Shown: piece after piece, positions 18,164 to 28,559 of the stretch | How positions within the stretch are numbered: position 1 is the stretch's first letter | Layout of the letters: each line of letters starts with the position of its first letter | NCBI GenBank assembly: GCA_022402525.1 | Contig: JAKRSB010000113.1 | Coordinates: forward strand, 77,361-141,360 | From: Thermosynechococcaceae cyanobacterium MS004 | Lineage (GTDB): Bacteria > Cyanobacteriota > Cyanobacteriia > Thermosynechococcales > Thermosynechococcaceae | Direction of reading: 5' to 3' | Length of the DNA: 64,000 bases | Notes under the pieces: generated by a model | Database searches by the model: none | What the model was told of the DNA's origin: nothing | What the model saw: the letters and a program-made list of their open reading frames with translations, nothing else | Position numbers and translations under genes: made by a program

Positions 18164-19606
18164 CTACAGACGGCCTCGTGTCTTTAAGCGTAAATATTGC
18201 TCAACGAGCTGCACACTAATTTGGGAGGCAGGGGCATCCATCACCAAGGAACCCCGCTGCTGGAGCTTCGCAAAGGCCAACCGTCGCTGGTGCAGTAAAT
18301 CTAGCGCTACGGCCTGACTATAGAGCCGCTGGATATTAGGTTGAAGATTGGACTGTGGACTGGATTGTAGATTGGACTGTGGACTGGACTGTAGATGGGG
18401 GTGTGCCTGAGCATCAATTTCAGGGTCACGAAGCGCAACACAAAGGGGCAAAAATCTGGGGCTGAGTCGGCCCATAGCGCCCAGCAACTCCTGGGAGGCA
18501 ATCTCATCCACAATATCTGTGAGCATCACCACCAATGCCCGACGGGTGTATTGGTTGAGCACTTGACTGGCTACGCCCACGTAGTCAGACTCAACGCCCT
18601 CTGGTTCTTGGGTATGCAGCCGCTCCAAAATATGGGATAGATGCGCCAGCCCAGACTGCGGCGCAATCCAGGTGTGGATAGCTTTATCGAAGACCGCAAT
18701 CCCGACGCGATCGCCCCGTCGCAGACCCGCCAGCGCCAGCGCAAGGGCTGCATTCAGCGCCCAGTCGAAGCGGCGTAGCCCCTCGACCTGTGCGGTCATC
18801 AGTCTGCCCCGATCCAGCAAAATAATCAGAGGCTGTTCGCGCTCTGGCTCTAGGAGGCGCACAATGGGCCGCTGACTTCTGGCTGAAGCCTTCCAGTCCA
18901 TCATGCGAATATCGTCCCCCACACTGTATTCGCGCAGTTCGCTAAATTCTGTGCCGCCCACCTTGAAGCGACGCTGAAGGTTTCCCGTGGCTTCGAGGCT
19001 GAGGCGAATGGACAGGAGTCGCAGCCCAATTAAATCTGGGTAGACATGGACGGTGGTAGACAAAGGCATCTCCGCCAGCCGCCAGCAAAAACCCCAGGGG
19101 CTGCGGATCCGCAGCGCCACGGTACGCCAGCTCATTTCCCCCCGCCTGGGCGGAAAGACCTGATAGCTAAAGTCGGCCTCTATCTCTGGACTTAACTCGA
19201 CCTTTAAAACCTCTTGGTCAGCCCGAAACCCTACGGGATAGCCGTCTCTGATCTCTAAGGGGGCGACGATCGCCTGTTGATTTGGGCGACTGGGATGGCC
19301 CAAGACCTTGAGCTTGAGGTGAATTGTATTCTCGCGTCCAATGGAGAGCTTAGACTCACAGGTGCGCTCTAGCGAGACCTGCCACTGTGCTGCACGGCGA
19401 TAGTCCCACAACGCGATCGCGCTAATGCCAAGGTTGTATAGGCCAATCGCGGCCCAGAGTAGACCCAGCGACCAGCCGAAAGCCCAGCTCAAGATCAGCG
19501 GCAGTAGAAGTCCCACACCCAAGAGCCCATAGAGCCGCAGTGTGGGAACAAATCGGCCGTGACGAAGCTGTTCAGACTGTACAGAAAGAGGCACCAAATC
19601 ACTCAT
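18164..19606 (-). CDS. DUF58 protein
   Basis: The 480-residue protein has two N-terminal membrane segments (about 26-66). The DUF58 core contains the signature [20 protein letters not shown], followed by KASARS and a vWA-like fold (ILLDRGRLM as the metal-site-like strand). DUF58 proteins are almost always encoded with a MoxR ATPase, as here, where the two genes overlap by 4 nt. The pair is thought to act in chaperone or metal-insertion-like processes, with no defined target here. A Gln/Ser-rich loop is encoded by a 24-nt tandem repeat at 18341-18400. Confidence 0.9.
   Translation of the reverse strand: MSDLVPLSVQSEQLRHGRFVPTLRLYGLLGVGLLLPLILSWAFGWSLGLLWAAIGLYNLGISAIALWDYRRAAQWQVSLERTCESKLSIGRENTIHLKLKVLGHPSRPNQQAIVAPLEIRDGYPVGFRADQEVLKVELSPEIEADFSYQVFPPRRGEMSWRTVALRIRSPWGFCWRLAEMPLSTTVHVYPDLIGLRLLSIRLSLEATGNLQRRFKVGGTEFSELREYSVGDDIRMMDWKASARSQRPIVRLLEPEREQPLIILLDRGRLMTAQVEGLRRFDWALNAALALALAGLRRGDRVGIAVFDKAIHTWIAPQSGLAHLSHILERLHTQEPEGVESDYVGVASQVLNQYTRRALVVMLTDIVDEIASQELLGAMGRLSPRFLPLCVALRDPEIDAQAHPHLQSSPQSNLQSSPQSNLQPNIQRLYSQAVALDLLHQRRLAFAKLQQRGSLVMDAPASQISVQLVEQYLRLKTRGRL
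18341..18400. repeat. 24-nt tandem repeat, 2.5 copies, coding
   Basis: The unit begins TTGAAGATTGGACTG. It encodes the Gln-Ser-Asn-Leu-rich loop of the DUF58 protein and is in frame. Confidence 0.9.
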
Positions 19607-20544
19607 CGCGGCACCGGCACCCGCGCCAGCAGGTTGCGCACCACCTGATCCACAGAAACCCCGTCAAGCTGGGCCTCTGGCTTCACAATGAATCGGTGGC
19701 GAAGTAAGGGAATAGCGATCGCCTTAATATCATCTGGTGTGACAAAGGTACGGTCATCCATCCAGGCTTGGGCTTGGGCCGCCCGCAGCCATCCCACCGC
19801 CGATCGGGGGGAAGCGCCTAAAATTAACTCTGGCTGGGTGCGGCTACTGGTTACCAGCGCCATGAGGTAGTCCACCAGGGTTTCTTCGACGTGAATGCTT
19901 CTGGCCTCTTGCCGTGCCGCCAGGATCTGTTCGCCCGTCAAAATGGGCTGACGCTCCCACTGGCTTAAGTTATGGGCCTCAAAGCCCTTCAGCACATTCA
20001 TCAGCATCTGCTTTTCAGCACTGGCCTCTGGGTAGTCCACCACAATCTTGAACAAAAAACGGTCAAGCTGCGCTTCGGGTAGGGGATAGGTGCCCTCAAA
20101 TTCCAGGGGGTTTTGGGTGGCGATCGTCCAAAATAGGGGCGAGAGGGGCAGGGTGTTGCCGTCTAGGGTCACCTGACGTTCTTCCATAGCCTCCAGGAGC
20201 GCGGCTTGAGTCTTGGGGGGGGTGCGATTAATCTCGTCGGCCAGCAGAATTTGAGTAAAGATAGGGCCTTTTCGCAGCGTAAACTGATGGGTATTAAAGT
20301 CAAAAATACTGGTGCCCAGCACATCCGCTGGCAGAACGTCTGGCGTCAACTGCACCCGCCGAAACTCGGCCTGAATCAGGGAAGATAAAAGCTTCACCAG
20401 CAGGGTCTTGGCCGTACCTGGCACCCCTTCTAAAATCACATGCCCTTCGGCCAAGAGCGCCACCAAGAGGCTGTCGACAACGGCCTGCTGACCCAGAATA
20501 ACGGTACTCAGCTCAGTTCGCAGGTGTTGAAAGGCACTTTTCAC
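19603..20544 (-). CDS. MoxR family AAA+ ATPase
   Basis: The 313-residue protein has the Walker [10 protein letters not shown] (about 40-48), a Walker B with [23 protein letters not shown], and the sensor WTIATQNP. MoxR ATPases remodel or activate partner proteins, often with a vWA protein. Here the overlapping DUF58 gene is the obvious partner. The start is GTG 20544 with GAGGA 6 nt upstream. It sits third in the run DUF4129 - DUF4350 - MoxR - DUF58. Confidence 0.95.
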   Translation of the reverse strand: MKSAFQHLRTELSTVILGQQAVVDSLLVALLAEGHVILEGVPGTAKTLLVKLLSSLIQAEFRRVQLTPDVLPADVLGTSIFDFNTHQFTLRKGPIFTQILLADEINRTPPKTQAALLEAMEERQVTLDGNTLPLSPLFWTIATQNPLEFEGTYPLPEAQLDRFLFKIVVDYPEASAEKQMLMNVLKGFEAHNLSQWERQPILTGEQILAARQEARSIHVEETLVDYLMALVTSSRTQPELILGASPRSAVGWLRAAQAQAWMDDRTFVTPDDIKAIAIPLLRHRFIVKPEAQLDGVSVDQVVRNLLARVPVPR

Positions 20545-20600
20545 AGGAGTCCTCGTGTCAAAATAATTCTGTCAATAATCCTTTCAAGATCGCTCCTGAT

Positions 20601-21764
20601 TCAGGGTAGCTCCTGATTCAAGATCGCTTCAGAACGTTGAACCCACAGCAGCACCGCGCGATCGCTCAGGCGTTTTTCCTGCTGCGTTTGCTCTAACAAC
20701 TCTAGTAGTTCTTGAGAGGGGCGTCCAGTCATTCCAGACCACTGCTGGGCGATCGCCCCATCGCTTAATGCCGTCTCCGCACCGATCCCGCCCATTCCCA
20801 ACCGCGTTTGCAAACGCTGCCGAAAGGATTGTCCCAGCAGCGTGAGCACATATTCCTTATGGCCATTGGCCTCTAGGGTATCGGCCAAGGACTGAATATA
20901 CTGCTCACTGCTGTTGCGGGAAGGAGCCGAGAGGCGCGTGAGGGCACCAAACCGCTGATTTTTACCCCACAGTAACAGCAGCAGTAGCACCACAGCCTGC
21001 CCCGCCACCACTGCAATGGGCTGACGGCCCAGATAGGCAAAAGGCGACTGTTCTTTGGGGGCCCCAGCGTCCGCCAACGTGGACGGATCTCGATGGCCAT
21101 GTAGCCACTCATCCACCCAAATTGGGCCGTCTCTTTGGGTTGCTAGCGCCTCTAACGCCCGAAAGTTGCCCGCTTGATTTGCGTAGACATTAGCCGCCAG
21201 CCAGGGGTACGTTGCCCGAATCATTCGGCCCTTGCCCTGTCCATAAGACCAAACCACGCTGCCAAAGGTATCCTGGAGTTCCTCCACTTCTACGATGTCG
21301 CTGGATAGGCCCGTGTTGTAGCGCCGAGTGGTTTCAATTCTGACCGGCCCTGAGGGGCTGCTTAGGTCTGAGCGAAACGGTGCACCTGTAACTTGTCCAG
21401 CCCAGCTCACCTGGATGAGCGTGTTCCCGCGCTCCACCCAGTCCAGCACCTCCTGTGAGCGCAGTAATGCTTCGTCTTCACGTTCAACATCGGCAATCTG
21501 AATTAAGGTTTGGCCTGTGTCTTTAAGCGCCGTATAGGGCTGTCGCCAGCGCTGAATGGGGTGCCCCTGACGCTCCATAAAGGCGTACCACTGGCTATAG
21601 TCTCCTAAACTTTTACTGTAGGTTGACCCCCCTGGATAGGATTGGGGCGCAGCCACCAGAATAATGATCGTCAAGATCAATAACCCAACCCCAACCCAGA
21701 CCCAGGGAGAAGGACGAAAGGGCGATCGAAGGGTCGAGCGCTGAAGGGGTAAGGAATTAGTCAT
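20601..21764 (-). CDS. DUF4350 membrane protein
   Basis: A 387-residue protein with an N-terminal membrane segment (about 22-42), an extracytoplasmic domain resembling a glutamine-amidotransferase-like/GldG-type fold (from YPGGSTYSKSLGDYSQWYAF), a second membrane segment near 252-268, and a cytoplasmic tail. DUF4350 proteins are typically encoded next to MoxR and DUF58, as here. The start is ATG 21764. Function is unknown. Confidence 0.82.
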   Translation of the reverse strand: MTNSLPLQRSTLRSPFRPSPWVWVGVGLLILTIIILVAAPQSYPGGSTYSKSLGDYSQWYAFMERQGHPIQRWRQPYTALKDTGQTLIQIADVEREDEALLRSQEVLDWVERGNTLIQVSWAGQVTGAPFRSDLSSPSGPVRIETTRRYNTGLSSDIVEVEELQDTFGSVVWSYGQGKGRMIRATYPWLAANVYANQAGNFRALEALATQRDGPIWVDEWLHGHRDPSTLADAGAPKEQSPFAYLGRQPIAVVAGQAVVLLLLLLWGKNQRFGALTRLSAPSRNSSEQYIQSLADTLEANGHKEYVLTLLGQSFRQRLQTRLGMGGIGAETALSDGAIAQQWSGMTGRPSQELLELLEQTQQEKRLSDRAVLLWVQRSEAILNQELP

Positions 21765-21824
21765 AGCGGGTTTGGAGAAGATTCTTGAAATTGGAGCTGG
21801 CTTTTTAAACTGACTCCGTCAAAC

Positions 21825-22457
21825 CTAAGGGGTTGGTCGTGGGTTCAGGTAGGGTACCAGCTGATCGTAGGCCGCTCGGCAGCGCAAAAAGCGATCGCGG
21901 GACACCTGATCACCTCCAAAACAAACCGCTTCATGGGTTTCAAACAGCACCACCCAATCATCTCGCACTGCAATGGGCTGATCGGCAAGGCTCCAAAGCT
22001 GATCCAGCCGACGCATTGCCTCCCGATCAGTCCGAGCCGCATCATGGAGCAATAGCCCCGCCTCATGCAGCAGCAGCAACAGCGCCCGGTAGAGTGCCTG
22101 AAACGCCTTACCATAGTCCTGCTCAGCCTGAGCAGCCTGTGCAATACTCAACCAGTCTAGGTGCGATCGCACGGGTTCTGGCCGATTCACGCGCCCGTTT
22201 GCAGACCTTGGCAAACGCAACAGCGATCGCCAAAGAAAGCGTCCCAAAAAATAGAAGCCAACCCCCAGGCAACCCAACCCCAAAATCCGCAGCGTCCAAA
22301 CCAGCAGAGGCACCAGCCATGCCCAGTCTGTACTAGAGTCCGTCGCAGCATCCGGTGATCGTTCAAACCATTGAATCACCTGCCACATCAAGCCTTCCCC
22401 AATTTCTCGCAGACGGGTTTGGGTTGTCCAGTTTAGCCGATCTAACGTCTCACCCAT
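21825..22457 (-). CDS. DUF4129 membrane protein
   Basis: A 210-residue protein with a central membrane segment (about 45-75) and a C-terminal cytoplasmic domain typical of DUF4129 (ALYRALLLLLHEAGLL followed by the R.A..DQL and VCFGG regions). In other bacteria DUF4129 is fused to or encoded with transglutaminase, MoxR and DUF58 proteins. Here it is the first gene of the run and starts at ATG 22457. No transglutaminase gene is in the cluster. Confidence 0.82.
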   Translation of the reverse strand: MGETLDRLNWTTQTRLREIGEGLMWQVIQWFERSPDAATDSSTDWAWLVPLLVWTLRILGLGCLGVGFYFLGRFLWRSLLRLPRSANGRVNRPEPVRSHLDWLSIAQAAQAEQDYGKAFQALYRALLLLLHEAGLLLHDAARTDREAMRRLDQLWSLADQPIAVRDDWVVLFETHEAVCFGGDQVSRDRFLRCRAAYDQLVPYLNPRPTP

Positions 22458-22491
22458 TTCTTATGAACCTCTTCCTCCCTCTTGTCTAGCG

Positions 22492-22544
22492 TTGACATCT
22501 AGGGCTGACATCTTAGGATTGACATCTAGGACTAACGACTAGGA
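22492..22544. repeat. 13/14-nt tandem repeat, 4 copies
   Basis: Units of TTGACATCTAGGA just upstream of the DUF4129 gene. The fourth copy is diverged. Confidence 0.88.
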
Positions 22545-22715
22545 CTGACAGGCCAATGCATTAAAGTTTACCCCAGCACCCTTGCTCAAAAGCACAGTTC
22601 AAAATCCTAAAATACCGGAATTCAGCCCTCTAAAGCCCTAAATCTCTGCTAGATCTCTAGGCTACGCTGGTCATTAGCAGGAATCCGCCCTAGGCAATCC
22701 GCTATGATAAATCTC

Positions 22716-23117
22716 ATGCAGCGCACCCTCCTTTCCGCAAAGCTTCACAACTGCACCCTCACTGGGGCCAACCTAGACTATGTGGGCAGCATTAGTATTG
22801 ACCAACATCTGCTAGCGATGGCTGGAATTTTGATCTACGAGCAGGTACAGGTCGTCAATCTCAACAACGGCGAACGGCTCATTACCTATGCCATTCCGGC
22901 TCCACCTCACTCTGGCATGATTGAGCTGAATGGGGCTGCGGCTCGCCTGGGTGCAAAGGGCGATCGCGTGATCATTATGACCTACGCCCAGTTTTCCACC
23001 CAAGAGCTAGACCAGTACAAGCCCACCGTCATTCTCATGGACGCCCACAACCGCATTGCAGAAATTCGTCATTCCGTGAGCGACGAAGTCAAAAATCTCT
23101 GCATGACCTCAATCTGA
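22716..23117 (+). CDS. panD: aspartate 1-decarboxylase
   Basis: PanD makes beta-alanine for pantothenate. The self-cleaving Gly-Ser bond is in VGSISID near residues 24-30, so Ser becomes the pyruvoyl cofactor. The LNGAAARLG and GDRVIIMTY stretches are also conserved. The start is taken at ATG 22716 ([11 protein letters not shown]), as in relatives; an in-frame ATG four codons upstream is possible. The last 49 nt overlap the 3' end of the phosphatase gene on the other strand. Confidence 0.95.
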   Translation: MQRTLLSAKLHNCTLTGANLDYVGSISIDQHLLAMAGILIYEQVQVVNLNNGERLITYAIPAPPHSGMIELNGAAARLGAKGDRVIIMTYAQFSTQELDQYKPTVILMDAHNRIAEIRHSVSDEVKNLCMTSI

Positions 23118-23533
23118 TTTGGGTCAGGGGCTGCATAGGAGTGGTTCTGCTTCACAAAGGCGATCGCGTCCTTGAGAGATAGCCCTTGGCGATGGGCTAA
23201 ATAGAGCGAACAGACCGAAGCAGAGCGCCCCACTCCCGCCAAACAGTGGACGTAGACCACATGGCCTTTCCGATACCAGCGATCTAGGATCTGCATTGCC
23301 TGGCCAAACTGCTCCTCCGAGGGGATGCCTCCAGTAAAGCCGTCAGGAATGGGAATCTGTTCCCACAAAAAACTATGACCCAACTCAGCAGGAAGCGATC
23401 GCTCATGGCTTTCGGTCAAGCTAAGAACCGCCGTAACGCCTTCACGACGCAGCTTCATCACGGAAGTCGTTGAGTTAGGGAATGAGCCCACCGCAAGCTT
23501 TTGCGGCAAAATCCAGGAAAATCGTTCAGGCAT
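23069..23533 (-). CDS. dual-specificity phosphatase family protein
   Basis: A 154-residue protein with the phosphatase signature [10 protein letters not shown] (HC-x5-R) and an upstream general-acid region ([13 protein letters not shown]). Family members hydrolyse phosphotyrosine, phosphoserine/threonine or phosphoinositides; the substrate is unknown. The start is ATG 23533. Its C-terminal 16 codons are antisense to the end of panD, so the two genes are convergent and overlap. Confidence 0.9.
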   Translation of the reverse strand: MPERFSWILPQKLAVGSFPNSTTSVMKLRREGVTAVLSLTESHERSLPAELGHSFLWEQIPIPDGFTGGIPSEEQFGQAMQILDRWYRKGHVVYVHCLAGVGRSASVCSLYLAHRQGLSLKDAIAFVKQNHSYAAPDPNQIEVMQRFLTSSLTE

Positions 23534-23871
23534 GGAATACTTTATTTAAAAATCCAAAGGGCAATAAAGAGATGAGAAGTTAGATTGAAAAATTTAATTT
23601 CAGGAGAAATAAATTTTGAAGGTTATTTTGGGTTTGCTCTGGTGTTTGTTCTGGGTTTGTTAAATTGAGACGAAGCCGCTAGAGTATTGTTGCCAATGTG
23701 ACTGTTCTCAGTACGACAGGCGTCACGTCCTTGCCATTTATGTATAACATTAGGCAATCCCCATCGAATAGTCTGCTGCATGACCTCATGTCCTTTAGAT
23801 CATGCCTGAGGGATTCGGGGTTCGATGTCAACCCGCCATTCATCATTAGCTGAAATTAGCTGAAGAGCCTT
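23534..23871. other. divergent intergenic region
   Basis: Spacer of 338 nt between the phosphatase gene and the wzc-like gene, which point away from each other. It contains TATAAC near 23743, a possible -10 box for the plus-strand gene. No gene is visible. Confidence 0.5.
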
Positions 23872-26175
23872 ATGGAACATACGGAAGAGTACATTGACCT
23901 CAAGCAATACTGGCAAATTCTGCGGCGGCGCTGGTTGCCAGCAGTGGCTGTGATGGGCAGCGTGACCGCACTGACTGCAGCGCTCACCTTTTTGCAGAAG
24001 CCAGTCTACCAAGCCGAAGGGAAATTGCTGCTCCGCAAAGAAAGCGGCCTTGCGTCTTCCCTTGGGGAGGGGGGTCTAGGTGCCCTTGAAGCCCTGACCC
24101 AAAAAACCAATCCGATCAGCACCGAAATCGAAATCATTAGGTCCGAACCTATTCTGCGAAGGACCATTCAATCCCTACAGCTCAAAGACAAAAATGAAGA
24201 GCCTTTAAAAATAGAAGACTTTCTCAAGTCGCTGTCCATTTCCAACAGCAGGGATACGGATGTTATTGTTATTGCCTATAAAGATACCGATAAGCCGCTC
24301 ACCATGGCGGTGGTCAACCAGCTGATTGAGTTTTACCGCCAGCAAAATGTAGACAGCACGCGGACGCAAGCTGCGTCCGCACGCAGATTTATTGAGTCGC
24401 AACTCCCCCAAGCCGAACGGGATGTGAAACGCTATGAGGCGGCAATTCGTGACTTCAAGGAGCGGAGTAAGGTCGTCTCCCTTCCGGATGAGGCAAAAGT
24501 TTCTGTAGAAAGCATTGGCCGAATTCAGGAGGCGCTGACCAACTATCAAGGTCAGTTGGCCGATGCCAGCACCCGCGCTCAGGCACTTCGCAATCAGCTT
24601 GGCTTTAACGCGAATCAAGGGTTAGCTATCAATGCCCTCAGCCAGTCCCCTGCCGTCCAAAAAGCATTGACTGATTTACAAGAGGTAGACCGAAACCTCG
24701 CCACGCTGCAAACACAGCTCCAGCCTGGTCATCCCCAAATTCAAGATCTCAAAAAGAAGCAGACTGCTCTGAACAGCTTTTTGAAGGATAAGGTTGGTCA
24801 AGTGATGGGATCTTCCTCAAGTCCATCGTCACTCAACAGCATCCAGGCGAGTCAAACCCAGCAAAAAATTACGGAAACGCTTGTCCAAACTGAGGTACAG
24901 CGTCTAGGACTAGAAAACCAAGTGAGCCTTCTCCGTCAGGCGCAATTGGCCTATCGCGATCGCGTGACGGTGCTGCCTCGCCTAGAGCAGCTTCAAAGAG
25001 AGCTAGAGCGACAGTTGAAGGTGGCTCAAACCACCTACGAAGCCTTATTGACCAAGCTTCAGGAAGTGCGAATTGCCGAGAATCAAAACGTCGGGAATGT
25101 CGAAGTTATTGCCCCAGCGATTTTGCCGGACAAGCCCATTTCTCCCAAAATTTTGCTCAACCTTGCCATTGGCACCGTGATGGGGCTGCTCCTGGGCGTA
25201 GGAACGGCACTGCTTCTAGAGGCACTGGACAACTCCGTCAAAACCGTCAAAGAAGCTCAGAATTTGTTTGATTTGACGGTTTTAGGGACAATTCCAACTC
25301 TTGAAGGGGCTGAAAAGGTCACGAGCAGAAGCCTAGACCGCTCAACTCCAGAACTGCCCGTCCGAGATGACCCCAGATCTGCTGTCAGTGAAGCCTTTCG
25401 CATGCTTCAGGCCAACCTCAAGTTTTTAAGTTCTGATGCCCCTGCTCGTACGATCGCAGTGACCAGCTCCGTACCGCAGGAGGGTAAATCAACAACGAGC
25501 GCAAACCTTGCGCTCGTGCTTGCCGAGATGGGGCACCGAGTTTTAATTGTGGATGCGGATTTACGGCGTCCCTCCCAACACCAAATCTGGGAGCTTCCCA
25601 ACGCTGTGGGGCTGAGTAATGTACTGGTGGAGCCCGGAAACTGGACGATGGTCGTTCGCTCGGAAAATGAGCACTTAGACGTGATGACAGCAGGGGTCAT
25701 TCCTCCCAATCCGGTGCGGCTGCTCGACTCTCACAGAATGGTGAGTCTCATTAAAGAATGGCGACAGATTTATGACTACGTGATTATTGACTGCCCACCC
25801 TTAGCCGTTGCGTCAGATGCCTTACTGGTCGGTCAATTTACCGACGGACTACTGATGGTGGCGCGTCCAGGCGTGGTGAATGCCGCGTCAGCAGAGGCGT
25901 CTAAGGCTGCACTAGAAAAAGCCTCTGGTTCCGCAGACAGTCAGAGACGCGTCAACGTCCTGGGCCTCGTCTTAAACGGCGTGATTCCTGAGAATGAGCC
26001 AGACAGCTACTACTACTATTACGCAAAAGACTACTATTCTGCGGAAGCCGCTGAACCCGCTCCACTCAACGGGAAGTCTGGAACCTTCAGTTTGCAGGAA
26101 GACGCACCGCAGCCAGAGTTTTCAGAAAAAGAAAGCCGTGGGGAACCTCAAAAGAACTCTAATCCGAAGTTTTAG
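23872..26175 (+). CDS. Wzc-like polysaccharide co-polymerase / tyrosine kinase
   Basis: The 767-residue protein has a Wzz domain between two membrane segments (about 22-42 and 420-440), with long coiled-coil helices between them. The cytoplasmic BY-kinase domain has Walker A SVPQEGKST near 533, Walker A' VLIVDADLRRP and Walker B YVIIDCPPL. The C-terminal Tyr cluster (SYYYYYAKDYY) is the usual autophosphorylation site. Such proteins set chain length and drive export of exopolysaccharide or capsule. No glycosyltransferase genes lie next to it. Confidence 0.93.
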   Translation: MEHTEEYIDLKQYWQILRRRWLPAVAVMGSVTALTAALTFLQKPVYQAEGKLLLRKESGLASSLGEGGLGALEALTQKTNPISTEIEIIRSEPILRRTIQSLQLKDKNEEPLKIEDFLKSLSISNSRDTDVIVIAYKDTDKPLTMAVVNQLIEFYRQQNVDSTRTQAASARRFIESQLPQAERDVKRYEAAIRDFKERSKVVSLPDEAKVSVESIGRIQEALTNYQGQLADASTRAQALRNQLGFNANQGLAINALSQSPAVQKALTDLQEVDRNLATLQTQLQPGHPQIQDLKKKQTALNSFLKDKVGQVMGSSSSPSSLNSIQASQTQQKITETLVQTEVQRLGLENQVSLLRQAQLAYRDRVTVLPRLEQLQRELERQLKVAQTTYEALLTKLQEVRIAENQNVGNVEVIAPAILPDKPISPKILLNLAIGTVMGLLLGVGTALLLEALDNSVKTVKEAQNLFDLTVLGTIPTLEGAEKVTSRSLDRSTPELPVRDDPRSAVSEAFRMLQANLKFLSSDAPARTIAVTSSVPQEGKSTTSANLALVLAEMGHRVLIVDADLRRPSQHQIWELPNAVGLSNVLVEPGNWTMVVRSENEHLDVMTAGVIPPNPVRLLDSHRMVSLIKEWRQIYDYVIIDCPPLAVASDALLVGQFTDGLLMVARPGVVNAASAEASKAALEKASGSADSQRRVNVLGLVLNGVIPENEPDSYYYYYAKDYYSAEAAEPAPLNGKSGTFSLQEDAPQPEFSEKESRGEPQKNSNPKF

Positions 26176-26313
26176 CGCCATGGCTACTGCTCTTTGCGAC
26201 ACATATTAGGATGAGCGTCTCGGTTTGAGATAGAGTTTGACAGAGCAAGAAAAGTTCATGCATAAAATCACCTGCTCAGTTCAAGCAAGAATAACCTGCT
26301 CAAAAGGCACTTA

Positions 26314-26339
26314 CTCCTAAATCTTTCTCCTAAATCTAT
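26314..26339. repeat. 13-nt tandem repeat, 2 copies, at cysC start
   Basis: CTCCTAAATCTTT followed by CTCCTAAATCTAT; the second copy runs into the cysC ATG at 26338. The leader has no obvious Shine-Dalgarno site. Confidence 0.8.
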
Positions 26340-26958
26340 GAAGTCTACAAATGTGGTCTGGCAACAGACTCAGGTTGCGCGGGCAGAGCGCGAGCGCCAA
26401 AACAAGCATCAAAGCGCAATTTTGTGGTTTACAGGGCTATCGGGGGCAGGTAAGTCTACCCTGGCAGCGGCGGTTGAGGTACGCCTTCACGAGCTGGGCT
26501 GTCGCACGTTTGTGATTGATGGAGACAATGTGCGGCACGGGCTATGTGGCGACCTGGGATTTTCGGCGGCAGATCGCACTGAAAACATTCGTCGCGTGGG
26601 GGAGGTGGCCAAGCTCTTTACAGAGGCTGGGGTTATTGCGCTGACGGCCTTTATTTCGCCGTTTCGGGCCGATCGCGATCGCGTGCGTCAACTGGTAGCC
26701 GATGGGGACTTTTTTGAAATTTACTGTAAGGCTGATTTGGCCGTGTGTGAGAGCCGGGACGTGAAGGGACTGTACCAGAAAGCCCGCGCCGGTCAGATTC
26801 TTGAGTTTACCGGTATTTCATCTCCCTACGAAGAGCCAGCCAAACCCGAACTCATGGTTGAAACTGGCTCCAGTTCGCTGGAGTCTTGTGTTGATACAGT
26901 CGTGAATGCGCTTATTCACCATGGAATTATCCAACCAGAGACACTGACCCAGCCCTGA
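26338..26958 (+). CDS. cysC: adenylyl-sulfate kinase
   Basis: The 206-residue APS kinase makes PAPS from APS and ATP. The P-loop is GLSGAGKST (33-41). The DGDNVRHGL and [13 protein letters not shown] substrate-binding stretches and the lid region ([18 protein letters not shown]) are all present. The start is ATG 26338. It follows the Wzc-like gene by 162 nt. PAPS could feed sulfation of the exported polysaccharide, but that link is inference, since cysC also serves sulfur assimilation. Confidence 0.95.
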   Translation: MKSTNVVWQQTQVARAERERQNKHQSAILWFTGLSGAGKSTLAAAVEVRLHELGCRTFVIDGDNVRHGLCGDLGFSAADRTENIRRVGEVAKLFTEAGVIALTAFISPFRADRDRVRQLVADGDFFEIYCKADLAVCESRDVKGLYQKARAGQILEFTGISSPYEEPAKPELMVETGSSSLESCVDTVVNALIHHGIIQPETLTQP

Positions 26959-27335
26959 GCTTTTACCAGGTCTTCTTTATACTATTTAGCGTTTGAGTGA
27001 CTTCTGACTGCATTGAGTTCACGTCAGATGATGCTGACTGACTGATGGTGCTGACAGACAGATGATGCTGCCTAGCAGTGGGTAAAACTGCCTGCACGGC
27101 ATTCATTGATCGCTTCTGAAGCTTTCCAAATCGTGTTCAAGAATACATACAGAAAGTTTATCTTTTCTTAAGATTGATTAACATTCTTTTCAGAAAGGTG
27201 CGACAGCCTATCTTGATCTGAAGGGTGTCCTGTGGCGTCTGGATTAGGTTTAGGACTAGCTATGGGTTAAGGTTTGCACTGTCTGTATTCTGAACGGTAA
27301 AACACTCGAATTTGAGTGAGTCGGGGGGAAAGAAT
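26959..27335. other. intergenic before the PatA-like gene
   Basis: About 377 nt with loosely repeated GATGATGCTGAC motifs near 27027-27070. An AT-rich stretch near 27130-27190 may be a promoter region. No gene is visible. Confidence 0.5.
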
Positions 27336-28511
27336 ATGCTCAGTACAGGTTTGCGTGGGGCGGGCAATGTTAGGTTGCCCAGGTTCAGTTGTTCTGATGG
27401 AGCAGCTCAGGTGCAGGCTGTTCCTGAATCTCCTTTGGCCGTGTTTCAGTCCTCTACTGGAAAGTTCGCGTCTCCAGCGCAGGTTTTATACACCATGATG
27501 TCTGGACGGCAGACCGGTAAGCTCACGGTGCGCCATCCGCAAGAAGCGGGGGTAAACTGGCAGGTGTTTGTGGGTAATGGTCAGGTTCATTTTGCAACCT
27601 GCTCTGTCGGACAATTTGAGCGGCTCAGCTACCTTCGCCGATGCAGTCAGCAGGCGGCTGCTTCTCATCAATCTGACTATCAATTTCTTTGTTCGCAGTG
27701 GCGGTCTGGGCTTCTAACGTTACGCCAACTGCGCGCTATTTTGACGCTGATGACTCAAGATGCGGTTGTCCAGGTGCTCAAGATGCCTGAGGCGATGGTG
27801 TCGATTGAAAACCCGTTGGGGCTAGATCCTTTATTGATTTCGGTGCCGCTTCCTCAACTTCTGGCACCAGCAAGGGCTGAACTCCTGTCCTGGAGACAGG
27901 CATCTGAAGAAATTTTATCGCCGCTCCAGCGGCCCTTGATTATGGATCGGGTGCAGTGGTACCGGCTCCTTCACGCTCCTCGGCGATCGCCTATATTAGA
28001 ACAACTGGCACCCTGTCTAGAGCGTGGCTTCTGCCTATATCAAATAGCGCAGCAGATAAATGTCTCTGTAGTCGATATTTTGCCTTTTATTCAAAACCTG
28101 TTGCGTCGGGGCGTCATTGAAATGCGTCCCTACCTACCACCGCCAGTCTTGAGACCGACGATCGCCTGTATTGATGCCAGTCTAGAGGCTCAGTCCGCTG
28201 TTAAAACGGTGTTGGAGGCGATCGGATACCATGTGCTGAGCCTACGGGAGTCTCGGTATATCTGGTCGTCTCTGGCGCAGTATCAGCCCAAGCTGCTGCT
28301 GGTGGATGTAGACCATTTTGAGGGCTACAGCCTGATGAAAGCGCTTCGGCGCACAGAACAGTTCCAGAATCTGCCGATGGTGGCGTTAACAGAACGTCAA
28401 GGGCTGGTACATCGCTTTCGATCGCGGCAGGCTGGTGCAACGGACTGCTTAATCAAGCCTGTAGACCCCTCTGCGTTGTGTCGACTGACGGAATACATCT
28501 CCAAAGAATAG
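27336..28511 (+). CDS. PatA-like response regulator (PATAN + receiver)
   Basis: About 391 residues. The N-terminal half resembles the PATAN/DUF4388 region of PatA-type regulators (SPAQVLYTMMSGRQTGKLTV and following). The C-terminal 120 residues form a receiver domain with CIDAS for the acidic pocket, LLVDVD for the phosphoacceptor Asp, ALTER for the switch Thr and LIKP for the Lys. PatA-type proteins control phototaxis, motility or heterocyst pattern by protein-protein contact; there is no DNA-binding domain. I chose ATG 27336, preceded by a GGGGGGAA tract, over a TTG at 27312. No kinase gene is adjacent. Confidence 0.85.
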   Translation: MLSTGLRGAGNVRLPRFSCSDGAAQVQAVPESPLAVFQSSTGKFASPAQVLYTMMSGRQTGKLTVRHPQEAGVNWQVFVGNGQVHFATCSVGQFERLSYLRRCSQQAAASHQSDYQFLCSQWRSGLLTLRQLRAILTLMTQDAVVQVLKMPEAMVSIENPLGLDPLLISVPLPQLLAPARAELLSWRQASEEILSPLQRPLIMDRVQWYRLLHAPRRSPILEQLAPCLERGFCLYQIAQQINVSVVDILPFIQNLLRRGVIEMRPYLPPPVLRPTIACIDASLEAQSAVKTVLEAIGYHVLSLRESRYIWSSLAQYQPKLLLVDVDHFEGYSLMKALRRTEQFQNLPMVALTERQGLVHRFRSRQAGATDCLIKPVDPSALCRLTEYISKE

Positions 28512-28559
28512 GTTCTACCTATCTGGTGATGTCTGGTGATGCAGCAGATAATCCAGAAT

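Noticed and set aside
23815..23845. tRNA-like GGGTTCGATGTCAACCC stretch
   Set aside because: Looks like a T arm, but no acceptor or anticodon stems can be formed around it.
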